A DNA stretch of 64,000 nucleotides from Exophiala sp. HKRS030 (GCA_023897205.1 JAHWDD010000002.1:1922001-1986000); one strand, 5' to 3'. Counted from the stretch's first letter, positions 1 to 12,609 are shown. The notes: a model not told the origin generated them from the letters alone. A program made the numbers and translations.

Positions 1-402
1 TAGAACGCGAGAATTACCTCAGTTCGGTCGAGATCGAGCAAAAAGACCAAATCAATTGCGATGCAGAAAGAAAGGGATCTTGATCATGAATCATTATTAC
101 TCAGCTCCAGGAATCCTACGCCACCATCAATGTCCAATGTTTAACCATACACATGAATGAAAAGTCTGCTGAAAGGATACCGAACCCCGTATGCAGCCGC
201 CCCAAAAAAGACTCGAGGTGACAATCCAGCAGCTCAGCAATTCAGCACAGCAAAAGCCCTTCCATCGGCTTGAGACAATGCCATGATTTTCCGCAAGCAT
301 TTCTCATTGACCACTGAGATCACCATCTCGTCCACAGCACACTCCTCGGTTTGAGTCGAGGAAAAGAAATCCAATCACAACAGTTCTGTGAAGCTTGTTC
401 AC
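1..402. other. intergenic, no gene seen
   Basis: No conserved reading frame or RNA gene is visible. The right part is probably the 3' untranslated region of the minus-strand gene that ends at 403. Confidence 0.5.
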
Positions 403-999
403 CTAGTTATTGCCATCGGTAACATTCTCGACCTTGGGCTGTTCGTCTTCAGCTGGTTCCATCTTGACTGGAGCCTTGGTTTTGGTCTTTCGAGCCGCAG
501 CAGTCTTAGTTTTCTTGGTCGGGGACTCCTCCTCGTCAGCTTCCGTCTTCACCTTACGACCGCGTTTTGGAGTTGGAGTCTTTGCAGAAGCAGGTAGAGT
601 GCCTTCTACAGTAGTTGCGTCGGCCTTTGTCGCTTTGATCTTGATATTATTGATCCGGTGAATAACCGCTTTGGCGGTGCACTCTAATAACACGCAGAAA
701 CGATCAGTCTTGATTCTCACCCAGTTTGTGTAACTGTAAGAAAGGTGAACCCTTGGCGTGTTGACCTGTGTCTTCAGGCAAAACCAGAGCAACATGTAGC
801 AGGAAGAGAAGACAGAAGCCAAGCCCACAGGAGTACTTACCAGGACCCATGATTTGAGCTACGGCTGCGTGATTGACTTTGACATCAGAGGTCGCGAGGA
901 CAGCTGCGAATAGCTTGAGAGGAAGTCAGCGGTTTTATCTCCCTGAGAAGAGCCAATGTCTACCTTCGCGTCCGTATCAGCGTTCCACGTCATAGGCAT
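403..999 (-). CDS. small basic nuclear-type protein, Myb/HTH-like N-terminus
   Basis: Three exons: 964-999, 841-913 and 403-683, with introns of 50 and 157 bp and clean GT..AG ends, giving about 129 residues. The N-terminus begins M-P-M-T-W-N-A-D-T-D-A-K-L and continues through a compact predicted helical block (about residues 5-50) with a basic H-R-I-N-N-I-K-I-K stretch. Many filamentous ascomycetes carry small proteins that start this way and are left as hypothetical; the helical block resembles a short Myb/helix-turn-helix fold. The rest is low complexity: a TPTPKRGRK basic patch like an AT-hook or nuclear localisation signal, a KKTKT run, and an acidic tail. A chromatin-associated or DNA-binding role is inference from composition. 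The first exon is only 12 codons, but its frame joins exactly to the conserved part. The gene lies tail-side of verprolin, separated by about 0.7 kb. Confidence 0.72.
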
Positions 1000-1713
1000 C
1001 TTGACCGATTTCAACAAGAGTGTTAATAGAGATACTATTGGTAGTCTATTAAACAGTATTAGTATATTAAAGCGTGCTTCTGAAGCGATACAATACTCAC
1101 GAGAGATAGAACACTCGAAAGCAGAAGGTGAACAGTCGAATTCTGTTGTGGTTGGCGAGTTGATGATAGTGGAAGAGGAGAAGAAGGACAGGAAGAATGG
1201 GGACAATTTTTGATGGGGATAAGGAATTGAAAAGTTGGGTCAATAATGCGGTGAGGATACATGAAGAAAGGGATATAAGTACTTCACTGAATACTGCCAT
1301 TGACTGAATAGAAGAGTAAGGTAGAAAGCTTTGGGAAACACGCCAAAATATTGCTCACTTCAATCTGGTACTTAATTCATCCCACCATTTGCTATGGTTC
1401 GCCCATTCAGGGAAAGAAAAATATACCTGTGCCTAGCTATTCTCCTTCCTCTGCCGCTATCGTACAGCCCAGGCTAGGAAACATTTTGCAGACTGCTCAT
1501 ACCTGTTTTGTTGGGTGCCTCCTGTCTATAGTCTCCTTACCCAACACGCGATTCTGGCGACTGCCGCATGCACCAGCGCATTTCTTGATCGACTTTCAAC
1601 ATTTTGCGTTTCCCAATGCCAGCATGCAGCGAAACAGCGTGCCTCGTCAAGAATCCAAGAACTGAGCATCAAAATGTAGACTGGCGGTTTTCGTGGAGAG
1701 GGTCATGGTACCA
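1000..1713. other. intergenic, upstream of the small basic protein
   Basis: AT-richer spacer holding the promoter side of the 403-999 gene and the 3' side of verprolin. Short frames on both strands lack any family likeness or codon structure, so I call nothing here. Confidence 0.5.
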
Positions 1714-3265
1714 TCATTCAAACTGGGCAAGATCAAGTGGAACGCTACTACCTCTTCCTGCCCTATACCTCTTGGGCACCCCTGTAAAATTCCGTGGTGC
1801 AGGTAGCTGACTTTCGTCTTGAAATCTCCATCTGTTGTCTTCCACTCTGAACGACCCGGATCGACCTGGAGATCCCAGCGAGTTGCCATTGGATAGCGTG
1901 TAGGAACTCGCATCTAATGTTGATCGTGACGGAAGCTGAGATATTCCTCGGGAAGGTGGAGGTGAAATGGCTGGCGATGAAGGAGAAGGAGGGGCGTCGG
2001 GCGCGCCATATGAAGATTTCCGCCCAAAGGCAGTAGCTGCTGCCTGCAATGCAAATGATGACCCAGCGCCGTTTGTTGCTGGAGGCGAAGTAGGTGGTGG
2101 TGGCGGTCCTGGTGGAGGCGGAGGAGGTGTAGATCTGGACGGCGGTCCTGGAGACACAGAGGGTGGTAATAGCGGCGGAGGCGCAAGGGAAGGTGCGCTG
2201 TTGGGTGGTGGCGGAGGGGGAGGAGGCGGCGGTGCAGCTGGACTTGCTGAAGGAGGCGGCGGTGGAGCTGATGGTGGTGCAGGGCTTATTGTAGGAGGAG
2301 GTGGAGGTGGCGCCGGAGGCGCATAGCTTGACGCTGGAGGTGGCGGAGGCGGCGCTGGAGGTGCTGGACTTATTGACGGCGGTGGAGGGGGCGCTGAAGG
2401 AGGAGCTGGACTGGAAGATGGAGGCGGAGGCGGAGGTGGTGCAGGCGGTGCAGTAGCAGTGCTCACTTTGCGAGACGCTGGAGGCGGCGGCGGAGGTTTT
2501 CCAGCAACCAGATTTGCCACTGACGATGGTTTTGATAACGGCTTTGGCGGAGGCTTTTTAAGATGTGCAAGTGGACTGGGCACTACCGGTGCAGAATCTA
2601 TTGACGGTGGGAAAGGAGGTCTGCCGCCTGGGATCGGAGGAGCAGGCATTGATGGTGGTCGAGGTGCCGCGCCCGAGGGAATTCGAGGAGCAGATGGTTG
2701 TGTCGTCTCCGAGTCCGAATGATGACCATCAAGTCCAGCACCAGTGTCAATGCCTCCCCGAGTCTTTTTCAACTTTGGCATGCCTCCTACAAAAAGGCCT
2801 CCTAGTTGAGGAGCACCTCCTAAGCTCGCTGTTGCATCCGAACCCGTGTCACTGTTGCTTCTAGCTCGATTTCCGCCGGGCACAGGGGGTGCCAGACCAC
2901 CCGGGGCTTTCATTCCCATGCCAGGAACAGGCGGTGCTCCTGCTATAGGGCCTCCTCCGCCCCCAGATTTCTTGTCGAGCAACGGTGCGGAGCGATCATT
3001 TGTGACAGCCTTTTTCAGTCTTGCTCCCTTCGTTATATCTGTCAATAAAGCGTTCTGTGGCCTGTTAGCTCTTGTACTTCCCTCCGCCCCTCACGCTCAA
3101 ACTCGTGAGTGTTGTATGCATCGTTCATGGACGTACCCGGCCTTTCGCGACTGATTTGGGAGGAGCCGCAGGAAGAGATGCCCCCGGCATAGGTGGAGGA
3201 GGAGGGGGCCCTCCCATCCCTGGGGGAGGCGGCGGCGGGGGCGGCGGTGGAGGAGGAGCAGGCAT
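1714..3265 (-). CDS. vrp1: verprolin / WASP-interacting protein (WIP)
   Basis: Two exons, 3137-3265 and 1714-3054, with an 82-bp intron, giving 489 residues. Verprolin binds actin monomers through a WH2 motif and binds WASP/Las17 through its C-terminus, promoting Arp2/3-driven actin patches, endocytosis and polarity. Seen here: an opening poly-proline run (residues 4-15), then the WH2 motif at about 37-56, where the intron splits K-G-R from N-A-L-L-x-D-I and L-K-K follows. A long series of P5-P10 tracts spaced by A/S/I (about 200-370) would bind SH3 and profilin. The C-terminal WASP-binding signature has R-W-x-F-x-D-E, L-P-x-P-R and P-K-R-Y-x-A-G-R-G-S-S-V-P-L-D-L, as in yeast Vrp1 and mammalian WIP. 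The proline tracts make the opposite strand look glycine-rich and open, but that is a shadow. Start chosen because it joins in frame to the WH2 exon. Confidence 0.93.
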
Positions 3266-4089
3266 ATTGTCGTCGACTTGTACCTGACCAGAGATTTTTG
3301 CAAGTGTTGAGGTGTCGCTGTTCAGAATGTGTAGATCACACTGGGAAGGAAGTTGGGCACCGAAGGAAATTGGACATTAAGCCAGAGCCGAGACGGCAAA
3401 CAACCCTAGAAGCCTCATTCACAAGAAGAGTGGTCGAAGAACAGCTGCCTGGAGGCGAATATGCTGCACATCTGCGACTTTACGAGGATCAATATCCAGT
3501 TACGAGTACGGAATCTGCGAAGTTGTGGTTGGTGACAGTCGAATGGCAATTCGTCATGCGACGCGGCGGAGTTTATGCTTATTGGGAAAGAGCGCTCAGC
3601 GGAATAGGCGCAACTTCAGCCTCACACCTTTCTCCACTGCGTAGCACCAACGCATACAAAGGCACAGTCCATCTCCGGCCACCGAATATGCGTATTCGTA
3701 GCTCATGATCCGGTGGTGCCTAGAGTACCTAAAAGTTGGGAAAGTAATTGCAATTCTTGGAACATTCGTTTTTGAAGGTGAATTCTATTCATTGCCCACA
3801 ACCTGTGCTTAACCTCTGTAGTGTGCCGGGTCCTGCCTCCTCGAAGCCAAGGTATGCCAGCAATTCGTACAAAAACTATCGAAGAAACTCCCCCAACGTG
3901 ACCCAGGACAACGACAGGCAGATCATTCATATGCGTGATTGGAGCGCTTTTCAATTTGAGCAAGCTGGCTGGGGTAGGTTTGTGGTGACAAAAGTAGCCC
4001 TACAACAGGTCTTGCGGAGTTTCGTTTCGAGGAACGACAACTGTGGTCCCAAATGTATCTCCTCTTGATCAATGTATATGAAAGGCCTA
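3266..4089. other. intergenic between verprolin and ARF1
   Basis: About 0.8 kb holding the verprolin promoter and the ARF1 3' region. A plus-strand open frame runs from within the verprolin exon to 3708, but it has no family features and is mostly the complement of the proline codons plus unconserved sequence. Confidence 0.5.
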
Positions 4090-5593
<1,504 letters not shown>

Positions 5594-6211
5594 CTATAAA
5601 TCGACTCTGACGACCGTCGATGTATATAGCATCCCATTTTTCTCGCCATGATATTCGGGTTGGACGATCCTGAAGCCCAGCTTTTGATACAGCTTCAATG
5701 CAGAGTCATTTCCAGAGCGGACATGTGCCGTCAGATATGGGGAAGTGATTTTCCTCTCCAGGGCGAAATCCCGACTTGTCTCGATGGCCTTCTGAACCAG
5801 TCGCCCTCCAAGTCCATGGCCACGATGTCCGGAATGTACAGAGACGGCGGCCATCAAGAATTCAGAGGAAGTCTGCTCTTTTTCATCTACGCCGTCCCCA
5901 TGGTCGAGTTCGGGAGTTATTATGACAACAAGTCCTACCCAGTCTCCTTGTGACAGCATTGCCGTGCTTTCATCTACATTGTCCTGGCTCGAGTCATGTC
6001 GGACAATGACCAAATGGATGGCTCTTGGATCCCTCAGTCTTGACACCCAAAAGTCCTGTGGTTGATCGACTTCGTCCTTGTACAACGAGATCCAGCTGCC
6101 CGGGTCTTCTTGCAAAGTTTTCAATCGCAGCGTTTTAAGTCGTAAAGCATAGTCAACATCTTGATCGCCGTGGGGTGTCGTTGGTAAAACTCGAATGGAG
6201 AATGATGCCAT
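5594..6211 (-). CDS. GNAT-family N-acetyltransferase
   Basis: Single exon, 205 residues, starting at M-A-S-F-S. GNAT enzymes move an acetyl group from acetyl-CoA to an amine; the substrate cannot be told from sequence. Seen here: motif A of the GNAT fold with V-S-V-H-S-G-H-R-G-H-G-L-G-G-R-L (about 135-155), whose R/Q-x-x-G-x-G/A pyrophosphate loop reads H-R-G-H-G-L-G-G. The motif B helix follows, with N-D-S-A-L-K-L-Y-Q-K-L-G-F-R near the C-terminus. The protein is about the usual single-domain length. Near residues 18-29 a seven-residue-like unit R-L-K-T-L is doubled; the two copies differ at the codon level. The gene is convergent with nothing and lies divergent from ribosomal L10a. Confidence 0.88.
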   Translation of the reverse strand: MASFSIRVLPTTPHGDQDVDYALRLKTLRLKTLQEDPGSWISLYKDEVDQPQDFWVSRLRDPRAIHLVIVRHDSSQDNVDESTAMLSQGDWVGLVVIITPELDHGDGVDEKEQTSSEFLMAAVSVHSGHRGHGLGGRLVQKAIETSRDFALERKITSPYLTAHVRSGNDSALKLYQKLGFRIVQPEYHGEKNGMLYTSTVVRVDL

Positions 6212-6673
6212 GGCAATGATATCGATCGACGTTCTCGCTTTTAGCAAACAAACCTGAGCGTTATATTTTTGCTTCAAATCATCGTGTTGTCAAGCGTGAC
6301 TCACACACATCGACTGCGACTATGATGAAGGAACCTCAGACCTCGTCAATCCGAACTTCAACCAATATGGTAGCATTTTCACGCAGTGTACTCCGTATTT
6401 ACACCGGCAAACCATTGCAATGGGGGTAAGGAGTATGTACGAATACGACGATGGAGAGTGACTCGATCCCACTTGCGACCAACTGCCACAAACGAACTAG
6501 CCCCGATCAGTTCTAGCGCACACAAATTTCTTGGCTCCAAATTCCGAGAGAACATCTTTTGCAGGTCAGCGTCTGCCACTGTCGAAGAGATCTCTTTTTC
6601 CCTTCCAACCGTTCCAGCGCAGTGCCTCACCATAAGAATTTTTGATTGATTCTTCTGGAAGACTGTCATCAAG
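6212..6673. promoter_or_regulatory. divergent promoter, acetyltransferase and ribosomal L10a
   Basis: This 462-bp region between two divergent start codons must hold both promoters. A CCAAT box is visible near 6359-6364, and one copy of the repeated word TACTCCGTA lies at 6389-6397. No coding sequence is supported. Confidence 0.55.
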
Positions 6674-7517
6674 ATGTCGAAAATCTCAGTCGGTAAGATC
6701 TAACACTTAACGCTTAGCGACTCTCACAATGAACCTCAACTAACGACTTTCCCACAGCCGGAGTGCGCCAGAACGTGCAACAACTTCTCGATTACTCCCT
6801 GAACGAGAAGAAGCGAAACTTCCTCGAGACCGTCGAACTCCAAATCGGCCTCAAGAACTATGATCCCCAGCGTGACAAGCGTTTCTCCGGAACCATCAAG
6901 TTGCCCACCGTCCCTCGCCCGGGCATGTCCATCTGGTACGCCACCACCCCTCCATATTTATCCATTGAACCATGTGTCACAAAATCAGCACACAAGTCTT
7001 CCCGCAAAAGAGTTTTGGGCAAAGAAAGCACACAAAAACTGACTGTAACTTGTTTCGCAGCGTTCTCGGTGACCAGCACGACATTGACCGAGCCAAGCAC
7101 CATGGTGTCGACGCCATGTCGTCCGACGATCTCAAGAAGCTCAACAAGAACAAGAAGCTGATCAAGAAGCTCGCCCGCAAGTACGACGCCTTTGTCGCCT
7201 CCGACACCTTGATCAAGCAGATTCCTCGTCTCTTGGGTCCCGGTCTGTCCAAGGCCGGCAAGTTCCCGACCCCGATCTCCCACAACGAAGATCTGGCCAG
7301 CAAGATCACCGAAGTCAAGTCGACCATCAAGTTCCAGCTGAAGAAGGTCTTGTGCATGGGTGTCGCCGTCGGCAACGTCGGCATGACCGAGGACGAACTC
7401 ATCTCCAACATCATGTTGGCCATCAACTACTTGGTGTCTCTCTTGAAGAAGGGATGGCAAAACGTCGGCAGCTTGACCATCAAGGCAAGCATGAGCCCTC
7501 CCAAGAGATTGTATTAA
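6674..7517 (+). CDS. rpl10a: large-subunit ribosomal protein uL1 (L10a)
   Basis: Three exons, 6674-6692, 6758-6935 and 7061-7517, giving 217 residues, the expected length for eukaryotic L10a (yeast Rpl1). It builds the L1 stalk of the 60S subunit, which moves deacylated tRNA out of the E site. Seen here: the N-terminal S-K-I-S-V, then V-R-x-x-V-Q-x-L-L, the F-S-G-T-I-K-L-P strand, the central V-L-G-D-Q-H-D-I-D segment after intron 2, K-K-L-x-R-K-Y-D-A-F, the G-P-G-L-x-K-A-G-K-F-P tRNA/rRNA-contact loop and the C-terminal S-M-x-P-P-x-R-L-Y. A 19-bp first exon coding only six residues is typical of fungal ribosomal-protein genes. Strongly biased codon use (many C-ending codons) fits high expression. 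Confidence 0.97.
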
Positions 7518-7739
7518 GTTACGTATCTCTGTGGGGTTGTCACCTTGGGGTTCATGATCAAACACAATCCTCGTTTGCAGATGCATTTGTTTGCCTTTTG
7601 ATTTGCATCTGCTTCGGCAAAGGGCCCAGAAAAATAAGCTAGATAGTTGCCTTTAGCACAGCTAGCAATGGAAGTTCATGAAATCTCGTATTATGGAATA
7701 GTCTGTTAAGACATAGCCTGAAAGTGCGCTGTTACACGT

Positions 7740-9053
7740 CTATTGCATGCCCTCCATCAACTCCGTCTTGTCTAGAATCATATCTCTTAACCCACACTCA
7801 TCCTTGAGTTGTTGCCAGTCATGCCCTTGCTCCTCACCCCATCTAGATCTCTCCTGAAATCCCCAAGCCAACGCAAGTCTATCAAACATTGCTCGCTCCG
7901 GCTCCCTGGTCCACCGCTCACTCAGCTTCGTGCCCGGCCGCCAGACAACTCTTTGCATCTGATCGTTCGACGTCGTGATGGCAACGAACCCGATCGTCGT
8001 CAATGTACCGATATAAGCCATCGCCCCGGCAATGGCCGTGTATTTGCTCAACTGAACGTCCATTGTGTTTTGCCAGTGAGCCACCCAGTCCGCGCCCACG
8101 TAGGCCAGCAACGGTAGCGAGGCTACGCCGACCATTGGGACTGCCGCTCTCCCCATGATCCGGGCGTTTCTGTTCGCAGGTGATGCGATCGAAGTGTCTA
8201 TGATCGCAATTGCAAGTGGCAGGTTCTTCTTCAATATGGCGGCCTCGAGAGCAGCATCCGCCAGAGATGGTGGGATGGCATACTTTGGCAACTTCGGCCA
8301 CGTCTCTGAAAATGTGATCGGCTTTGTGCCTGGGTTTGGTGTCTTCTTGTGCGCGTGTAGGTGGAATATCTCGGGGAGAAACTCAGGTTTGCCCAGCAGA
8401 CATTGTATACGGACATAGAGGGACAGTGCCTCGTCTGAGACGTAGACCTTTGGATCGCGCAAAAGGGTATAGGCTAGTTCGGCGATGGTGTGTGCAGCAC
8501 TGTCGCGGAAAGGCGCAGAGAGCTCGTGATCCGGTACAAAGACAGAGTCATTGCTGGAACCATCTTCCGTCAGGTCGCGCAGGATGGCGGCAGAGAGATC
8601 CTCGCCAGGTTCTGTGTCAACTTCATTTGCGCCTTTACTGACGCCGAATACAAGGCAGTTCGCTAAGCGATATGAATCCAAGAGAAATGTCAGGACATCG
8701 CTGTCTTCTGGGACTGTGTCGAGGGACGTCAACCGTGCGACTGTCTCTTTGAGGGCCTTGAGCTCGGCTGCCGGGTTGAGTGGTTTCAGAGAGATTTCGG
8801 GGGGTATTTCATGTGCGTTTATGGAAGGTTTTTTCTTGTTCGGTTTCGGAGGGAGGTTCGCGGCGGCCGAGATGCTGGGGGCATTTCTGGATATCGAGGA
8901 TTGGGAAAACAATCGACTATTCTTCTTGGTCGCAGGTTGCCTCTTGGGGGTCCTCGCAATTGAAGCAAGTTGTCGTCGGCTAAATTGAGCTATGACGAGC
9001 CTTTCGCATGATTGGCATATATAAGTCGCCCGTCGCGGCAAGATTGTAGCCAT
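7740..9053 (-). CDS. mitochondrial membrane protein, function unknown
   Basis: Single exon, 437 residues. I start at M-A-T-I-L-P-R-R because that gives a clear mitochondrial presequence: about 60 residues rich in Arg and Ser with almost no acids. No in-frame ATG further upstream is needed. The body has a helical region at about 80-260. Two hydrophobic segments (about 297-318 and 334-356) are consistent with a hairpin in the inner membrane. The C-terminus is a tryptophan-rich tail with E-R-W-T-R-E-P-E-R and A-W-G-F. I recognise this as a type of conserved fungal protein with no assigned function. Intron-free in this model. Its promoter faces the HhH-protein gene at 9385. Confidence 0.8.
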   Translation of the reverse strand: MATILPRRATYICQSCERLVIAQFSRRQLASIARTPKRQPATKKNSRLFSQSSISRNAPSISAAANLPPKPNKKKPSINAHEIPPEISLKPLNPAAELKALKETVARLTSLDTVPEDSDVLTFLLDSYRLANCLVFGVSKGANEVDTEPGEDLSAAILRDLTEDGSSNDSVFVPDHELSAPFRDSAAHTIAELAYTLLRDPKVYVSDEALSLYVRIQCLLGKPEFLPEIFHLHAHKKTPNPGTKPITFSETWPKLPKYAIPPSLADAALEAAILKKNLPLAIAIIDTSIASPANRNARIMGRAAVPMVGVASLPLLAYVGADWVAHWQNTMDVQLSKYTAIAGAMAYIGTLTTIGFVAITTSNDQMQRVVWRPGTKLSERWTREPERAMFDRLALAWGFQERSRWGEEQGHDWQQLKDECGLRDMILDKTELMEGMQ

Positions 9054-9384
9054 GCTGGCTGCAAGTGCGATGAATTGCTCAGAGGAAAACCTCCCGTATG
9101 CTTTCAGGAGCATCGAAGTCGAAGTTCTGATCACGTGATAATTTACGAATCTTCGTGTGAACCAATGAAAGCCTGGAACTCTCAGCCTTGCACCGAGCAC
9201 TATTCATGTCATTCTCTCAGACTCTTTTACTCCTTGCTCAGCTCATCTGGATCATAGATTTCCCTTTAAAATTTCCAAGAAGGGGTTCAAAAATGACCTC
9301 TATCGTCCTTCTGATTCACTGCTGGGCATAGATCTCCAGATCCCACTGACACTCCATTGTGAGCATCAAGGGTCGAAAGGCAGG
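9054..9384. promoter_or_regulatory. divergent promoter, mitochondrial protein and HhH protein
   Basis: A 331-bp spacer between divergent starts. It contains the sequence GATCACGTGATA at 9129-9140, which includes a palindromic CACGTG E-box of the type bound by bHLH regulators such as Cbf1; binding is inference. Confidence 0.5.
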
Positions 9385-10404
9385 ATGGCGCCCGTACCCG
9401 CTCCCTCTGCTATTACATCAACAGCTGTGCAGACAGCCTTGGAACTCTATCCATCTCTAGTGGTGAAAGCTTACCAATCAAAAATCAAAGACCCGAAGAA
9501 ACTCAAAGCTGCTCTGGAACGTGAAACATGGCGCTTTGAGGAGCTTCCCTCAGAGTTCGTCGATCAGAAAGCTCAAAATGGAGGTCTGTCGAAGGATCAG
9601 GTCGAAAGACTCGTTCAGTGGAAAATGTGAGTGTTCGCCTGTCCGTCATTTCTAGCAACATCGGAAGAGCGTTTCGAGTACAAATGCTTTTTCGACCCTT
9701 GAGTGATGAGTGAGCTTGCAAGTTGAGAACTGCTCTCATTTCAATGCTATGTCGTTCAACTGACATGGTATGGGTATAGTACACACGGCCAGTCACGTCC
9801 CTTCCTACCGGCGATGGTTCGCAGGAACGATGCATCATTCGTCACAGAACAGACCGCTCTAGGTTATAAAACGCTTCGGTCTGAGCCCGGCCCTCCATCG
9901 ACAGCCACGGTAATTGCCGCACTCGATGCTGTATGTAAACTTTCAGGAATTGGTCCAGCTACGGGAACATTACTTCTCAACATATTCGACCCTGCCAACA
10001 TCCCTTTCTTCCAAGACGAAATGTACGCCTGGCTTTTCGCCGAATCAAAAGCGACCAAGCTCAAATACAATCAAAAGGAATACCTCCAGCTATTCGAGAC
10101 AGTGCGGCCCGTGTTGAAAAAGCTCGGTGTCAAGGCGGTAGAACTAGAAAAGGCCTCCTACGTGTTTGGCCACATGGAGTTTCTCGACGAGCAGGAGCGG
10201 AACAAGCTAGAAGCTGCCTTCGGCAATGAGACTGCCCAGGACGATAAGCAGGAAGCTCTTGACGAGGAAAAGGATGTCGCACAGCATACCACCGAAACTA
10301 AAAGAACAACACCTAGGTCAAAACGAGGTCTGGAAGGAGGCCCAGAAACAGGCTTGAACGAACAAAAGCGCAAGAAGATAAGGTCGAAAACAAGGAAGCA
10401 GTAA
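9385..10404 (+). CDS. conserved helix-hairpin-helix protein, nuclear-type
   Basis: Two exons, 9385-9626 and 9780-10404, with a 153-bp intron, giving 288 residues. The start M-A-P-V-P-A-P is the first ATG in frame. Visible: an N-terminal helical region, a W-K-I-T-H-G-Q-S-R-P-F stretch that spans the splice junction, and a helix-hairpin-helix-like motif at about 128-150 (A-V-C-K-L-S-G-I-G-P-A-T-G-T-L-L), which in known HhH proteins contacts the DNA backbone. The last 70 residues are charged and end in basic K-R-K-K-I-R-S-K-T-R-K-Q, a likely nuclear localisation signal. Uncharacterised fungal proteins of this architecture exist; a DNA-binding or repair role is inference from the HhH motif. Confidence 0.8.
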
Positions 10405-10523
10405 TTGCACTTCAGATTATGAATTAGGTCCATTCAAGCCAACTTTAAACGTGTGGCTCTTCAATCCCTTCAGTACCACACTCGCCCGGTTTTGAGATCC
10501 CTTCAACGTCAAAAATGGGATCC

Positions 10524-11230
10524 CTATAGGATAAGGCCAACTCCGGCGATAGCCAGCACGACCAAGCTTTTGCCAACCTCCATTCCAATAGCTGCGTTGT
10601 CGTTCGAGGAAGATCCGGTTGCACTGCCACTGGCTGATGCACCAGTCTCGGAGGCGCTTGCGAAGCCTGTGTGAACCGCAGTCTCGGCGGATGACTCGGT
10701 CAAGGTCGCACTTGTCGACCCGCTCGTGGAAGAGGCTGTACCTAAGGTGGTTGTCGTACCGTACACGGAGGCCGCGTTGCAGTTCTGTTCCTTTTGTTGC
10801 TGAACGGTCCCGACACCTAGAATGTTGTTAGCCCTGCTGGTATTATGGCATATGCGGAAAATGCGCGGGGGCAAGAGTTATGCATATGGTCGTCTTTGAT
10901 TTTTCATTTTCATTTTCTTTCTGTCATACCTGGATCATTGGGGCAGTTGTTGTAACATGTCAACATGTTTCCGTACTGTGTACATAGGCAGGAATAGTCG
11001 GTGGCATCGCAAGAATTGATCTGGCCTTGTATAGTGGTCTTGCATGCGTCGAGGATGCTGTTGTCATCATCATCAGTATCGCTTGCCTCGGACAAAGTGT
11101 ACACACACAGTCCTTACTTCTGAGCGGCACAGCTTGAAGAAGCTGTGGACGAGCTGGCTGTTGAGGTTGCTGTTTGAGCTACTGCCAGGGAGGCTATCGA
11201 GGCCAAGAGGATGGTGGTAAAAAGCTGCAT
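10524..11230 (-). CDS. GPI-anchored Ser/Thr-rich cysteine protein
   Basis: Three exons, 11118-11230, 10930-11057 and 10524-10816, giving 177 residues. Seen here: a signal peptide of about 18 residues (M-Q-L-F-T-T-I-L-L-A-S), a short Ser/Thr stretch, then a compact domain with eight cysteines (about residues 33-92) in a pattern reminiscent of CFEM, including D-Y-S-C-L-C and N-N-C-P-N-D-P. A Ser/Thr/Ala-rich stalk follows, and the C-terminal hydrophobic tail V-V-L-A-I-A-G-V-G-L-I-L fits a GPI-attachment signal, with the omega site likely in G-S-S-S-N-D. Such proteins sit in the cell wall or plasma membrane of filamentous ascomycetes. CFEM proteins can bind haem, but the key aspartate is not certain here, so I do not claim it. 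Confidence 0.88.
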
Positions 11231-12609
11231 GTTGAACGAAGAATACTGAAATGTACTGAAATTGTTCAGAGTGCAGCAACGGACCAGCGGCAAAGGTGTA
11301 ATAATGAACGACAAGAGGAACGAAATGATCGACTGGTCTTTGAAAGAGGGATCCGACAGAGGGAGGGAGGGAGGCTACAGACTGTACTACAAGGACGAGA
11401 AGCACGAACAAATACGTAGTAGACAAACAAGGATACTTACACAGTCTTCCCTTCTGGAGTATTGGACTCAGTATGGAGTGCACCATCCCCATTTTACGAC
11501 TTGAGATATCCCTGTCCATCACCTTGATTTTGTCTCGCTAGCGAAGCAAAGCCTTGCCTTTGGTTATTGTATTTGGCGTCCACATGGAGATGGATATTTC
11601 GGACCAGTCGTCGAACCAGTCGGAAAAGACAACCAAGGGGTCCGGTTACCGTGGAGAGAGTATTGAATCCAGGATCTTTATTTAGCTTCCGTCGTTCTTC
11701 TTGGGGACGGGGCTGTTTCTGTCCCAAATGGCTCTACGCCCACAGGTTTGAGACATGTTTTTTGTTTCTCAGGGTGCGTGGTTGTACAAACTTGTTTTGT
11801 GGCGGGCGTGAGTATTGCCATCAACAACAACAACAACCGTGTGTCATGGAACCTGTCGTGGCATCGTCGTCGTACTGCTTTTTGATGAGCCACGCTCGTT
11901 TTGGACGTGCCAAAGATCTAGATGCAAAGGGTGTGATATTGTGACAAGAACGATTCGCGGATATAGTGTCGGTACGGAGTACGGAGTCAAGTAAGGGTCT
12001 TTTTCTCGAGCCGAAGCGAGATTTCCCTTCTGGCGGGGGAGACTATAAAAACCACTGATCCCTGCAGTTGAGACTCGTTTAAAAAAAAAGTAATTGAGAC
12101 GGAGTACCAACTCGTCCTCCTTACTGGGTATCCCTGAATTATACCGATAGTACAGAAAGAATCTGCATAGTTGTTCTCTCTCTGAAAGTTTGCCTTCCGT
12201 CTTTCGCCTTTCTGTTCTTTGGATGGGGCTGGCCGAACGCATTGCCCATTGAGCAGGCTATCAGTCAATCTTGTCAACATGCTGAAATGTCGCAGCCTTG
12301 CATGCAGTACGGTGGCGGCAACTTTGTGGAAACCAATCATGCTTTTAATTTATCTCTCCTTTCAGGGGTAGTTAACTCCCATGCGAAGCCACGTTGGTCA
12401 AGTATTGTACGGAGTACTTGGTGGAAATTTGAGAAGCAATTTGGCTGGGTTATTTGTGACCATTAACACATTTGAAGATGTTTTCCTCTGCGCATTGCCT
12501 CAGCTATGGATATAGTCTGCCTGCTTCCAGACAATTGACGATTGACAAGGCTTTGGAATAATTGACACTCAGCCACGGAATTGGGAGCTCAATCAGGAGG
12601 CTGTCACAG
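11231..12609. other. gene-poor intergenic region
   Basis: About 1.4 kb with no supported gene. It has a CAA microsatellite at 11823-11838, two overlapping copies of the word ACGGAGT at 11973-11987, a further exact TACGGAGTA at 12408-12416, and a poly-A run near 12080. Open frames of 60-130 codons on both strands show no conserved features. Confidence 0.5.

Noticed and set aside
1967..2722. Plus-strand glycine-rich open frames across the verprolin gene
   Set aside because: They are the exact complement of the poly-proline codons of verprolin and have no other support.
3193..3708. Plus-strand frame of 171 codons next to verprolin
   Set aside because: It overlaps the verprolin first exon on the opposite strand and its remaining part has no domain or family likeness.
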